31,777 bases of DNA, taken from the NCBI GenBank assembly GCA_964551975.1, contig CAZKFI010000024.1, positions 1 to 31,777 of the forward strand, read 5' to 3'. How positions within the stretch are numbered: the first letter of the stretch is position 1; the number at the start of each line of letters is the position of its first letter. This DNA is from REEB426 sp964551975 (GTDB lineage: Bacteria > Actinomycetota > Actinomycetes > S36-B12). The notes below the pieces were generated by a model. It was not told where the DNA came from. It worked only from the letters and a program-made list of their open reading frames with translations, and ran no database searches. The position numbers and the translations under genes were made by a program. Of this stretch, positions 1 through 6,965 are shown in pieces.

Positions 1-587
1 CCCGCCTCTATGACCCAACCAGCGGTGTCGTGTCCCTTGGCGATATGGATCTCAAGGAGGCCACGCTCGCTTCAATTCACGAAGCGGTGGGCGTCGTTAC
101 CCAAGATTCACATCTGTTCCATGACACCATTCGCGCCAACCTGCTGTATGCGCGCCCGGACGCCAGCGATGCCGAATTGATCGAAGCCTGCCGCGCTGCC
201 CAGATAGGTGACCTCATCGATGCCCTACCGGAGGGCCTGAGGACTGTGGTTGGAGATGGCGGTTATCGACTTTCCGGAGGTGAAAAGCAGCGCATTGCCA
301 TCGCACGGTTGCTCCTGAAGGCACCTCGGGTGGTCATCCTTGATGAAGCAACAGCTCATCTGGATAGTGAGAGCGAGGCTGCGGTGCAACGCGCACTCGA
401 CGCCGCCCTGCAGGGACGCACCTCCCTGGTGATCGCCCATCGTCTATCGACTATTCGTCAGGCAGATCAGATTCTGGTCCTGGTCAATGGCCGCATCGTG
501 GAGCGCGGCACCCACGAGGAGCTGCTGGATCGCGGCAAGGTATACGCAGACCTGTACCGGACGCAGTTTGCCTCGCAGGAGCTCTAA
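1..587 (+). CDS. ABC exporter, C-terminal nucleotide-binding domain (5' partial)
   Basis: The reading frame is open from the first bases (RLYDPTSG...), so this is the 3' end of a longer gene. It holds the second half of an ABC ATPase domain: Q-loop (VVTQDSHLFHDTIRANL), signature LSGGEKQ, Walker B followed by the catalytic Glu (VVILDEATAHLD) and the switch histidine (IAHRLST). The phrase YDPTSG and the HDTIRANLLYARPDA block are typical of exporter-type (type IV) half-transporters that carry a membrane domain and an ATPase in one chain. The membrane domain and Walker A lie before the window, so the substrate cannot be told. The TAA stop overlaps the stop of the convergent SDR gene by 4 bases. 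The family is certain; the specific transporter is unknown. Confidence 0.93.
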   Translation, partial: RLYDPTSGVVSLGDMDLKEATLASIHEAVGVVTQDSHLFHDTIRANLLYARPDASDAELIEACRAAQIGDLIDALPEGLRTVVGDGGYRLSGGEKQRIAIARLLLKAPRVVILDEATAHLDSESEAAVQRALDAALQGRTSLVIAHRLSTIRQADQILVLVNGRIVERGTHEELLDRGKVYADLYRTQFASQEL

Positions 588-1357
588 GGCATCCGCAACA
601 TGCCGCCATCAATGGCAATACAGGTTCCGGTCACGTAATTTGCTCGAGGGCTGAGCAGAAACGTAGCGGTGGCACCGAACTCTTCCGGGGTGCCGTAGCG
701 GCGGAGTGGAATCGCGCTCTCAGCCCGTGCCTGCGCGGCAACTGGATCACCCGTGGCAGCATCCAGTACACGTATGCGCTCGGTTGCTATTCGCCCGGGG
801 AGCAGTCCGAAGACGCGAATGCCATGCGGACCCACCTCATCGGCGAGATCGCTGACCACCATCGCTAGGCCTGGGCGGAATGCATTAGAGATGCTCAACA
901 TGGGGATTGACTGCCGGGCGGAGATAGACAGCACCAGGCCGACCGCAGCGGGCGCAGCGGGATTGGGTCGCGCGATCAAGGTCTGGCAGACACGCCGCGC
1001 CATCCGGATCCCGCCGAGGAATACCGAGTGAAACGCCTGCTCCCAATCTGTATCTTCGACGGTCAGGACCGAGCCGGGTGGCGGGCCGCCAACACTGATC
1101 AACGCACCGTCAAGGCGGCCAAACGATCGCAGTGCACAGTCAATTGCCTGATCCGCCAACTGCGGGTCAGCCAGGTCCCCGGGTAGGCCTACGGCAGCGC
1201 TACCGAGGTCTGCAACGCTGCTATCCACCTGCTCAGGAGACCTGCCAACGAGTACGACGCGGGCACCTTCTGCCACGAGGCAATCGGCAGTCGCGCGCCC
1301 AAGGCCCCGAGTGCCACCCGTGACGATGAACACCTGCTCCCGCAACTGCAGATCCAT
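584..1357 (-). CDS. SDR-family protein lacking the usual YxxxK catalytic motif
   Basis: This is a 257-residue Rossmann protein of the short-chain dehydrogenase/reductase family. The nucleotide-binding motif TGGTRGLG is at residues 13-20, and the C-terminal YVTGTCIAIDGG block is typical of FabG-like SDRs. The expected active site Ser...YxxxK is altered: after SIS (144-146) the segment where Tyr and Lys belong reads SNAFRPG (157-163), with neither residue. A similar loss is described for the divergent BKR-like SDR group (cd05344), so it may be a non-classical reductase or a non-catalytic protein. The ATG start has GGAG five bases upstream. It lies 58 bases after surf1 on the same strand. The substrate is unknown, and it should not be called a 3-oxoacyl-ACP reductase. 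Confidence 0.85.
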   Translation of the reverse strand: MDLQLREQVFIVTGGTRGLGRATADCLVAEGARVVLVGRSPEQVDSSVADLGSAAVGLPGDLADPQLADQAIDCALRSFGRLDGALISVGGPPPGSVLTVEDTDWEQAFHSVFLGGIRMARRVCQTLIARPNPAAPAAVGLVLSISARQSIPMLSISNAFRPGLAMVVSDLADEVGPHGIRVFGLLPGRIATERIRVLDAATGDPVAAQARAESAIPLRRYGTPEEFGATATFLLSPRANYVTGTCIAIDGGMLRMP

Positions 1358-1375
1358 GACATCTCCGGTTCACTT

Positions 1376-1396
1376 GGCTCGACTGGCTCGACTGTA
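1376..1396 (-). promoter_or_regulatory. Possible SDR promoter: -10 TACAGT next to a tandem 9-bp repeat
   Basis: On the minus strand a -10-like TACAGT (1391-1396) is followed by two perfect tandem copies of AGTCGAGCC (1376-1384 and 1385-1393 on the plus strand as GGCTCGACT). The position, just upstream of the SDR start, would put the repeat in the initially transcribed region. No convincing -35 element is seen, so this is only a candidate. Confidence 0.3.
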
Positions 1397-1415
1397 ATGT
1401 CGCTTCGACGTCGAG

Positions 1416-2180
1416 CTAGTGGATCCTCTCAGGTAGCTGGGCACCTTCGTCACGCGCACCGGTACTCAATGATTCGCGTCGGAGCATGTAACCCCAACCA
1501 CCCACGGCGACGAAGGCGAACAGCACCCACTGCACCGCGTAGGAAATATTGCGCGATGAATCGATCGAAGGCAGGGGGAGTTCAACCAGGCCTTCCTGCA
1601 GGGGTTCACTGCTTGTCAGCTGCAGATAGCCGGTGAGAACGGCACCTGTTGACTGCGCAGCATCTGTCGACATTTGCGACAGAGCATCGGGCACCACCGC
1701 TGGCACCATGCCCATGGGCAACCCCTGCCACTGCTCGATGTCACGAGATTCAGGGCTTCGGTAGTAGCCCGACACCCGCACCACTCCGGAGGGTGGAGTG
1801 GGAAGACTTGGCATGGCGAGGGCATCCGCTTCGGCTGGAACCCAGCCTCGGTTTACCCATACTGGGCCCAGCTCTGTGTTCAACCGACTCAGCACCCAAA
1901 AGCCATTACGTCCTTCCAGCGGTCGACGGCGGACAGCGAATTGCTCCTGCGCGTAGGTTCCTGTCAGATCAAGTCGCTGCCACTCCTTGGGCGTGTTTGC
2001 CAGCGCAGATGCCAGGGGTACGGCGGTCTGCGCAGTTCGGGTGAGGAGCTCGACGCGTTCCCGGTCACGCTGCTCTGCACGCTGCCACTGCCAGTGGCTG
2101 AGGAGGCCGAAGGCGACGACCGACAGCAGGACCAGGGTTGTGAAGGCGACCCAGCGCCGTGTGCGCAATAGCGCCAGCAC
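1416..2180 (-). CDS. SURF1-family cytochrome c oxidase assembly protein
   Basis: SURF1 proteins are inner-membrane factors that help mature aa3-type cytochrome c oxidase, probably at the heme a step. The product has the family layout: an N-terminal membrane segment (WVAFTTLVLLSVVAFGLLSHW) leading into WQWQR, a large periplasmic domain with GFWVLSRLNTELGPVWVNRGWVP, and a second membrane segment near the C-terminus (YAVQWVLFAFVAVGGWGYML). The frame is open further upstream, but the GTG at 2180 is preferred because it lies two bases after the DUF3099 stop and gives 254 residues starting just before the first membrane segment. It is probably cotranscribed with DUF3099. No oxidase subunit genes are in the window. 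Confidence 0.9.
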   Translation of the reverse strand: MLALLRTRRWVAFTTLVLLSVVAFGLLSHWQWQRAEQRDRERVELLTRTAQTAVPLASALANTPKEWQRLDLTGTYAQEQFAVRRRPLEGRNGFWVLSRLNTELGPVWVNRGWVPAEADALAMPSLPTPPSGVVRVSGYYRSPESRDIEQWQGLPMGMVPAVVPDALSQMSTDAAQSTGAVLTGYLQLTSSEPLQEGLVELPLPSIDSSRNISYAVQWVLFAFVAVGGWGYMLRRESLSTGARDEGAQLPERIH

Positions 2181-2182
2181 GC

Positions 2183-2497
2183 TTACTCGCGAGTGGGGGA
2201 TGAAGGCGCCATAGGCAGCGCCGGTTGAGGACGACTGGGCACCCCAGTCGAGCCCGGTTCGTCGTTTTCCCGACCCGCGTTGGCGATCACCACCGCCAGG
2301 TACGGCAGGATCACGGCGCCTGCTAGCAACACCCATCGCGGCCAACCCGGCACAACAATGGCCCCGAGGACGCAGGCAGTACGAATTCCCATCGAGATCA
2401 GATACTTGCGCGTGCGGCCAGCCTGCTCCGCGCTGAGGGCGCGCTGGGCTTGGGTGATGGTGTGAACCGGATCACCTTGCCGTGACGGTGAGCGCAT
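2183..2497 (-). CDS. DUF3099-type small membrane protein
   Basis: This 104-residue protein has a basic N-terminal stretch (ITQAQRALSAEQAGRTRKY) followed by two hydrophobic segments, one in MGIRTACVLGAIVVPGW and one in WVLLAGAVILPYLAVVIANA, and a polar Pro/Ser-rich tail. This matches actinobacterial DUF3099 proteins, which I recall commonly next to SURF1. The ATG at 2497 has no Shine-Dalgarno at proper spacing, but TAGCGT lies exactly six bases upstream, suggesting a leaderless mRNA. It appears to be the first gene of a unit with surf1. The biochemical role is unknown; a link to respiratory assembly is only inferred from the neighbour. Confidence 0.8.
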   Translation of the reverse strand: MRSPSRQGDPVHTITQAQRALSAEQAGRTRKYLISMGIRTACVLGAIVVPGWPRWVLLAGAVILPYLAVVIANAGRENDEPGSTGVPSRPQPALPMAPSSPTRE

Positions 2498-2502
2498 GCC
2501 CC

Positions 2503-2509
2503 TACGCTA
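2503..2509. promoter_or_regulatory. Overlapping divergent -10 elements between DUF3099 and dodecin
   Basis: The seven bases TACGCTA give a TAnnnT hexamer on each strand: TACGCT on plus (2503-2508) and TAGCGT on minus (2504-2509). The minus element is six bases from the DUF3099 ATG. The plus element would start an mRNA near 2515, about 45 bases before the dodecin ATG. One short site could therefore serve both directions. Confidence 0.5.
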
Positions 2510-2559
2510 CGACGACCAGCCACATTCGGCGAGTTCAGCGATGTTCAGGAGGCTCCGAC

Positions 2560-2772
2560 ATGTCCCAGCGAACCTATGGCCTCACCGAGATCGTCGGTAC
2601 CTCCAGCGTCGGCATCGAGGAGGCCATCCACAGCGCGGTGGACCGCGCGGCGAAGTCGATTCGCCATATTGATTGGTTTGAAGTCACCCAGATTCGAGGC
2701 TACGTTCGAGATGGCTCAGTTGATCACTTCCAAGTCGCCATGAAAGTGGGCTTCCGCATGGAGGACTCCTGA
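2560..2772 (+). CDS. Dodecin (flavin-binding small protein)
   Basis: This 70-residue protein matches the dodecin family throughout: YGLTEIVGTSSVGIEEAIHSAVDRAA, then HIDWFEVTQIRGYV, then the last strand HFQVAMKVGFRMED. Dodecins form hollow 12-mers in the cytosol that bind flavins or CoA; Trp39 in HIDWF corresponds to the residue that stacks on the ligand. The ATG at 2560 is fixed by a strong AGGAGG at 2547-2552, seven bases upstream, and by the family length. The gene is divergent from DUF3099 and 52 bases ahead of fabG. A flavin-buffering role is from the family, not from this sequence. Confidence 0.93.
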   Translation: MSQRTYGLTEIVGTSSVGIEEAIHSAVDRAAKSIRHIDWFEVTQIRGYVRDGSVDHFQVAMKVGFRMEDS

Positions 2773-2824
2773 CGCACCCCTGCACTGGCATGATGCGGTC
2801 ACCAAATACGCCAGGGGAGTAGTT

Positions 2825-3535
2825 ATGACTGAGTTGGGTGCAGCGCTCATCACGGGCGGTAATCGGGGAATTGGCCTGGCTTGCGCCCAAGCACTCCGGG
2901 CTGCCGGCCATCCGGTCGTGGTCGCATCTCGCTCAGGGACTGCGCCCGACGGTTTAGCCGCAGTTCAAATGGACGTCAGCAGGCCAGAGACCATCATCAC
3001 CGGCATGGCGGCAGCGGAGGAGCTCGTTGGCCCAATCACGGTAGCCGTGGCCAACGCAGGCATTACTCGCGATACGTTGCTCATGCGGATGTCTGATGAG
3101 GACATCGCAGATGTCGTAGCGACGAACCTGATCGGTCCCATCCATCTCGCCAGGCAATGTCTTCGCGCGATGCTCAAGGCACGATCTGGGCGGATCATCT
3201 TCATTTCGTCAGTGGTTGCGGCCACCGGTTCAGCCGGTCAGGTCAACTATGCGGCAGCCAAAGCAGGCCTGACCGGCGTCGCGCGCTCACTCGCGCGTGA
3301 AGTTGGTTCACGGGGAATCACCGTCAATGTCGTTGCACCAGGTTTCGTTCAAACGGATATGACCGCCGTGTTAGACGAGGATCGCAAGGCTCAAATCCTC
3401 CAATCCATTCCCGCCGGCCGATATGCTGCGCCGGCCGAGGTGGCCAGCGTGGTGAGATTCCTGGCATCACCTGACGCCTCTTACATCACCGGGGCGGTTA
3501 TTCCCGTTGACGGTGGGTTGGGCATGGGACTGTAG
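2825..3535 (+). CDS. fabG: 3-oxoacyl-[ACP] reductase FabG
   Basis: This is a 236-residue classical SDR that carries out the NADPH-dependent first reduction of the fatty-acid elongation cycle. Motifs seen are TGGNRGIG (10-17), ANAG (77-80), Asn101, and the catalytic Ser129, Tyr142 and Lys146 in SSVVAATGSAGQVNYAAAK, with the C-terminal ITGAVIPVDGG. The length and motifs fit FabG/MabA. The ATG at 2825 has AGGGGAG at 2813-2819. It is followed 40 bases later by an InhA-type enoyl reductase, the same pairing as mabA-inhA in mycobacteria, which supports a role in type II fatty-acid synthesis rather than in a side pathway. Confidence 0.93.
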   Translation: MTELGAALITGGNRGIGLACAQALRAAGHPVVVASRSGTAPDGLAAVQMDVSRPETIITGMAAAEELVGPITVAVANAGITRDTLLMRMSDEDIADVVATNLIGPIHLARQCLRAMLKARSGRIIFISSVVAATGSAGQVNYAAAKAGLTGVARSLAREVGSRGITVNVVAPGFVQTDMTAVLDEDRKAQILQSIPAGRYAAPAEVASVVRFLASPDASYITGAVIPVDGGLGMGL

Positions 3536-3575
3536 ATCAGGTTCTGCTCTTACTGGAATCTTGAGAAGGGAAGAC

Positions 3576-4343
3576 ATGGGCATCCTGCAAGATAAGAACG
3601 TTCTCATCACGGGAGTCCTGACCGATCAATCGATTGCATTCCACGTTGCTCGCTTGGCCCAAGAGCAGGGAGCGAACGTTGTCCTCTCTTCCTTTGGCCG
3701 AACCGCCTCCTTGACGCGCCGTGCGTCAGCTCGACTGCCTCAGCAGGCCCCTGTCATTGAGCTCGACGTGACCAATGACGAAGACTTGGGCGCCCTTGTC
3801 CAACGGTGCCGCGAGCACTGCGATGGCCTTGACGGCCTCCTGCATTCCGTCGGTTTCGCCCCCTCCGATGCGCTGGGCGGGAATTTCCTCAACACCACCT
3901 GGTCTGACGTCGCCGTGGCCATGCAGGTGTCCGCGTTTTCACTGAAGTCATTGACGATGGCAGCCCTGCCACTCCTGCGCCCTCCGGCTTCCGTGGTGGG
4001 TCTTGATTTTGATGCCTCCGTTGCCTGGCCAAAGTACGACTGGATGGGGGTGGCCAAGGCTGCCCTGGAAAGCACCACCCGCTACCTGGCACGTGATCTG
4101 GGTGCGCAGGGCATCCGCGTCAACCTTGTGGCCGCTGGTCCGATCAGAACGATGGCGGCCAAGAGCATTCCCGGCTTCGAGGAGTTTGAGGGTGTGTGGG
4201 CCGAGCGGGCCCCGCTCAGCTGGGATGTTGACAACCCGGACCCAGCCGCCCGCGCCTGCGTTGCGTTGATGTCCGACTGGCTGCCAGCAACGACCGGCAG
4301 CATCATTTACGCAGACGGCGGGGTGCATTCCCAGGGTGCCTGA
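3576..4343 (+). CDS. fabI: Enoyl-[ACP] reductase (NADH), FabI/InhA type
   Basis: This 255-residue enoyl reductase carries out the last step of each fatty-acid elongation cycle. The nucleotide loop GVLTDQSIAFHVARLAQEQG resembles InhA more than E. coli FabI. The catalytic pair Tyr154 and Lys161 lies in YDWMGVAK, the Tyr-(Xaa)6-Lys arrangement of enoyl reductases. The C-terminal TGSIIYADGGVH is typical. The ATG at 3576 is chosen because GAAGGGA lies just upstream and because the product then begins MGILQDKNVLITG like InhA; an earlier in-frame start would overlap fabG. The 3' end overlaps the GTG of sixA by eight bases, suggesting translational coupling. It would be the expected target class for isoniazid- or triclosan-like inhibitors. 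Confidence 0.94.
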   Translation: MGILQDKNVLITGVLTDQSIAFHVARLAQEQGANVVLSSFGRTASLTRRASARLPQQAPVIELDVTNDEDLGALVQRCREHCDGLDGLLHSVGFAPSDALGGNFLNTTWSDVAVAMQVSAFSLKSLTMAALPLLRPPASVVGLDFDASVAWPKYDWMGVAKAALESTTRYLARDLGAQGIRVNLVAAGPIRTMAAKSIPGFEEFEGVWAERAPLSWDVDNPDPAARACVALMSDWLPATTGSIIYADGGVHSQGA

Positions 4344-4845
4344 TCTGTTGCTTATTCGCCATGCGAAGTCTGACTATCCAGCCGGCATCAGCGACCATGA
4401 TCGACCGCTGAGCGCACGCGGGCGCCTCGATGCGGCCGTTGCCGCGAATTGGCTGGCACAAAGCGCCATCGTCACCGCGCCTGCCATCGCCTTGGTTTCC
4501 AGCGCCCGCCGAACACGGGATACCTGGGCGATTCTGCAGACAGGGCTGGAGCAGTCTGCGCAATTGAGCCTGACGGTGAACATCACCTCTGACCTGTATG
4601 AGGCGGGAGTAGGTGCCGTCGAAGCACTCGTGGCCAGACATCGAGACGACGGACAGACCGTGATTGTCGTCGGACACAATCCAACGATGCACGCCACAGC
4701 ACTACACCTTGCTGGCGATTCCGTTGCGCAGACAGTGCTCGCTGAGCGTTTCCCTACCTGCACCATCGCGGTGGTGAGGATGGGCGCTGATTCAATCTCG
4801 GGAGCATTGGTTGATCTGCAGATACCACGCGCCAAGGTCACCTAG
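4336..4845 (+). CDS. sixA: Phosphohistidine phosphatase SixA-like
   Basis: This 169-residue histidine-phosphatase-superfamily protein has the N-terminal RHAKSD motif with the catalytic His at residue 8, a conserved Arg block (SSARRTRDTW) and the second His in VVGHNPTMH. The SixA group removes phosphate from phosphohistidine, in E. coli acting on the phosphotransferase system; the actinobacterial substrate is not established. It starts at GTG 4336 inside the end of fabI, so it is probably translated from the same mRNA. It converges on serB with seven bases between the stops. Family assignment is good; the substrate is open. Confidence 0.87.
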   Translation: MPDLLLIRHAKSDYPAGISDHDRPLSARGRLDAAVAANWLAQSAIVTAPAIALVSSARRTRDTWAILQTGLEQSAQLSLTVNITSDLYEAGVGAVEALVARHRDDGQTVIVVGHNPTMHATALHLAGDSVAQTVLAERFPTCTIAVVRMGADSISGALVDLQIPRAKVT

Positions 4846-4852
4846 GGCAGGC

Positions 4853-6091
4853 TCACTCGGGAAAGCGCGCGTCCGCCTCTTCGACTTCTTCGCGTGTAAT
4901 CCCCAGCAGGAACAGCACCGAATCCAAGTAGGGGACCGACAGGGCTGCGTCTGCAGCGGCTCGGGCAGGCTCCTTGCCATTGAATGCGACACCAAGTCCC
5001 GCGGCTTCGAGCATCTCGACATCGTTCGCGCCATCGCCTATTGCGATGGTGCGCCTCAGCGGTATGTCGAAGTGCTCTGCGAAGGCCTCTAGTGCTTCAC
5101 GCTTACCGCGACGATCAAGGATGGGGCCTTTCAGTCGCCCAGTGAGTACCCCGTCGATAACCTCGAGATTGTTGGCTCGAACACCGTCGACCCCGAGTTC
5201 ATTGGCCAGGGGCTCAATGACCTCGGCAAAGCCACCTGAGACCAGGCACACTCGATAGCCGAGTCTCTGCAAAGTTCTGCACAGCGTCCGCGCTCCGGGG
5301 GTCAGGGTCAGGGCGTCACGGACTTCGTCCAACACCGTTGCCGGTACACCTTGCAGCAGTTCAACGCGTGCACGTAGCGATGTGGCAAAGTCCAACGACC
5401 CACTCATTGCCTCATGGGTCAAGCGTGCTACTGCCTCTGCAACACCTGCCCGTGCGGCAATTTCATCGATTACCTCATCGGTGATCAAGGTGGAATCTAC
5501 GTCCATGACGATGAGGTGTTGCCCGCGACGATCCAAGCCCGGTTCCTGCACTGCAATATCGACCCCAGCGCGGCGAGCAGTGACTGCCAGGGCACTGCGC
5601 AGGTCCTGAAGATGAGCCCCTGAACCTTCGAAGGCCACCGCCGTGACGGGATAGGCGGCAATGCGTCGGATGCGGTCGATGTTGCCGCCATGGTTAGCGA
5701 TTTGCGTTGCGATCTGTTGCACTGCATCGGGTCGCAGGGGTGCACCGAGCACGGTGACCTCAATGCGCTGCTGGCGATGAAAGGGGCTCTCTTGAGCACC
5801 GGGCACCGTGGTGACATCCATGTCTTCGGCGGCCGCGGCCTGACGGGCGGCCCTGCGGACTTTGCTCATGACCTCAAAGACGTCTTGTCCGGCTGCTAGT
5901 GCGGGTTCCATTCCAACGAGGACCGACAGCACAAGACGACCCCGAACAACGATCTGCTCCATGTCCAAGATGACGAGCGGAAATGGGGCCAACGCAGAAC
6001 ACAGGCCTGCGGTGACACCGGGGTGATCGTCTCCGGTGAGTGTGATGAGGAGCGTCTGCGGCAGGCCAATTGGCCCCGTCGTATCGCTCAT
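4853..6091 (-). CDS. serB: Phosphoserine phosphatase SerB with N-terminal ACT-like regions
   Basis: SerB dephosphorylates O-phosphoserine, the last step of serine synthesis. The C-terminal half is a HAD hydrolase: nucleophile motif DVDST (197-201), motif II SGG (285-287), and motif IV GDGANDVEMLEAAG (352-365). The first ~180 residues look like two ACT-type regulatory modules (TLTGDDHPGVTAGLCSAL and the RIEVTVLGAPLRPDAV region), as in the long actinobacterial SerB2 type. Length 412 fits. The ATG at 6091 has no Shine-Dalgarno, but TAACCT is placed six bases upstream. It is a single-gene unit convergent with sixA and divergent from the ABC ATPase gene. Confidence 0.95.
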   Translation of the reverse strand: MSDTTGPIGLPQTLLITLTGDDHPGVTAGLCSALAPFPLVILDMEQIVVRGRLVLSVLVGMEPALAAGQDVFEVMSKVRRAARQAAAAEDMDVTTVPGAQESPFHRQQRIEVTVLGAPLRPDAVQQIATQIANHGGNIDRIRRIAAYPVTAVAFEGSGAHLQDLRSALAVTARRAGVDIAVQEPGLDRRGQHLIVMDVDSTLITDEVIDEIAARAGVAEAVARLTHEAMSGSLDFATSLRARVELLQGVPATVLDEVRDALTLTPGARTLCRTLQRLGYRVCLVSGGFAEVIEPLANELGVDGVRANNLEVIDGVLTGRLKGPILDRRGKREALEAFAEHFDIPLRRTIAIGDGANDVEMLEAAGLGVAFNGKEPARAAADAALSVPYLDSVLFLLGITREEVEEADARFPE

Positions 6092-6097
6092 CGGTAC

Positions 6098-6103
6098 AGG
6101 TTA
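6098..6103 (-). promoter_or_regulatory. -10 element for leaderless serB
   Basis: TAACCT on the minus strand ends exactly six bases before the serB ATG at 6091, so transcription would begin at the start codon. No clear -35 at ideal spacing is seen. Confidence 0.5.
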
Positions 6104-6153
6104 TCGATCAGTGCCGCGTAGCAACGGGAACGGGGGCAGACCGCATACTCGCC

Positions 6154-6159
6154 TATGCT
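6154..6159 (+). promoter_or_regulatory. -10 element for a leaderless ABC ATPase gene
   Basis: TATGCT ends six bases before the GTG at 6166. There is no ribosome-binding site in the six-base spacer, consistent with a leaderless transcript. It is 50 bases from the divergent serB element. Confidence 0.5.
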
Positions 6160-6165
6160 CGACCC

Positions 6166-6963
6166 GTGTTCGACGAGCAAGCCGTGCTGAGTATGCGATC
6201 GGTCGGTGTGCGTCGAGGCGAGCAGTGGCTGCTGAAGGATGTGAATTGGCAGGTCAGCGCGAGGGATCGATGGGTGATCCTGGGCCCCAACGGTGCCGGC
6301 AAGAGCACGCTGCTGACCATCGCGGCTGCTCAACTGTTTCCCACGCGCGGATCGGTGCAGATCCTCGGCGAGGAGCTTGGCAGCGTGGACATCACCGAAC
6401 TTCGGACTCGCATTGGCTGGTCAAGTGCACTACTGGCGAGCGAGATCCCGCCTGAGGAGTCCGTGCTGAATGTGGTCCTCACTGGTGCATATGCCGTAAC
6501 CGGAAGGTGGCGTGAGCAGTACGACGTGATGGATGCCGGTCGTGCCGCCCAGTTGGTGAACGAATGGGGATTGGGCGATCTCGCTGCTCGACCCTTCGGA
6601 ACACTTTCTGAGGGTGAACGCAAAAGATGCCTCGTGGCCCGCGCGCAGATGTCGAATCCAGAGCTGCTGATCCTTGATGAGCCCGCGGCAGGTTTGGACC
6701 TTGCAGGCCGTGAACAGTTAGTCGCCGGTCTTTCCCGACTAGCTCGCGATGCAGGGGCTCCGGCCATTTTGTTGGTCACGCATCACGTCGAAGAGATCCC
6801 GAACGATTTCACCCACCTGTTGCTCCTGCGCGATGGCCAAGTAACTGCCCGAGGACCCATCATCGAGACACTCAGCCAAGACGCGCTGAGTCAAGCCTTC
6901 GGTATGCGTATTCAACTCCACCAGGCCGATGGTCGGTTTTTCGCCTCGCAGCGAAGGTCCTGA
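6166..6963 (+). CDS. Solo ABC-type ATP-binding protein
   Basis: This is a complete 265-residue ABC ATPase without a membrane domain. Walker A is GPNGAGKST, the signature is LSEGERKR, Walker B is LLILDEPAAGLD and the switch His is in LLVTHHVEEIP. The sequence resembles the YlmA/ModF-like branch of single-domain ATPases related to iron-complex or molybdate importers. No permease or binding protein is nearby, so the partner is unknown and a non-transport role is possible. The GTG at 6166 is chosen because of the TATGCT six bases upstream; a later ATG at 6193 is possible. The photolyase gene starts two bases after its stop, so the two are almost certainly cotranscribed. Confidence 0.87.
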   Translation: MFDEQAVLSMRSVGVRRGEQWLLKDVNWQVSARDRWVILGPNGAGKSTLLTIAAAQLFPTRGSVQILGEELGSVDITELRTRIGWSSALLASEIPPEESVLNVVLTGAYAVTGRWREQYDVMDAGRAAQLVNEWGLGDLAARPFGTLSEGERKRCLVARAQMSNPELLILDEPAAGLDLAGREQLVAGLSRLARDAGAPAILLVTHHVEEIPNDFTHLLLLRDGQVTARGPIIETLSQDALSQAFGMRIQLHQADGRFFASQRRS

Positions 6964-6965
6964 CG

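Noticed and set aside
2181..2345. N-terminal extension of SURF1 of 55 residues
   Set aside because: It overlaps DUF3099, is Gly/Arg/Ser-rich and precedes the natural first membrane segment; the GTG right after the DUF3099 stop fits better.
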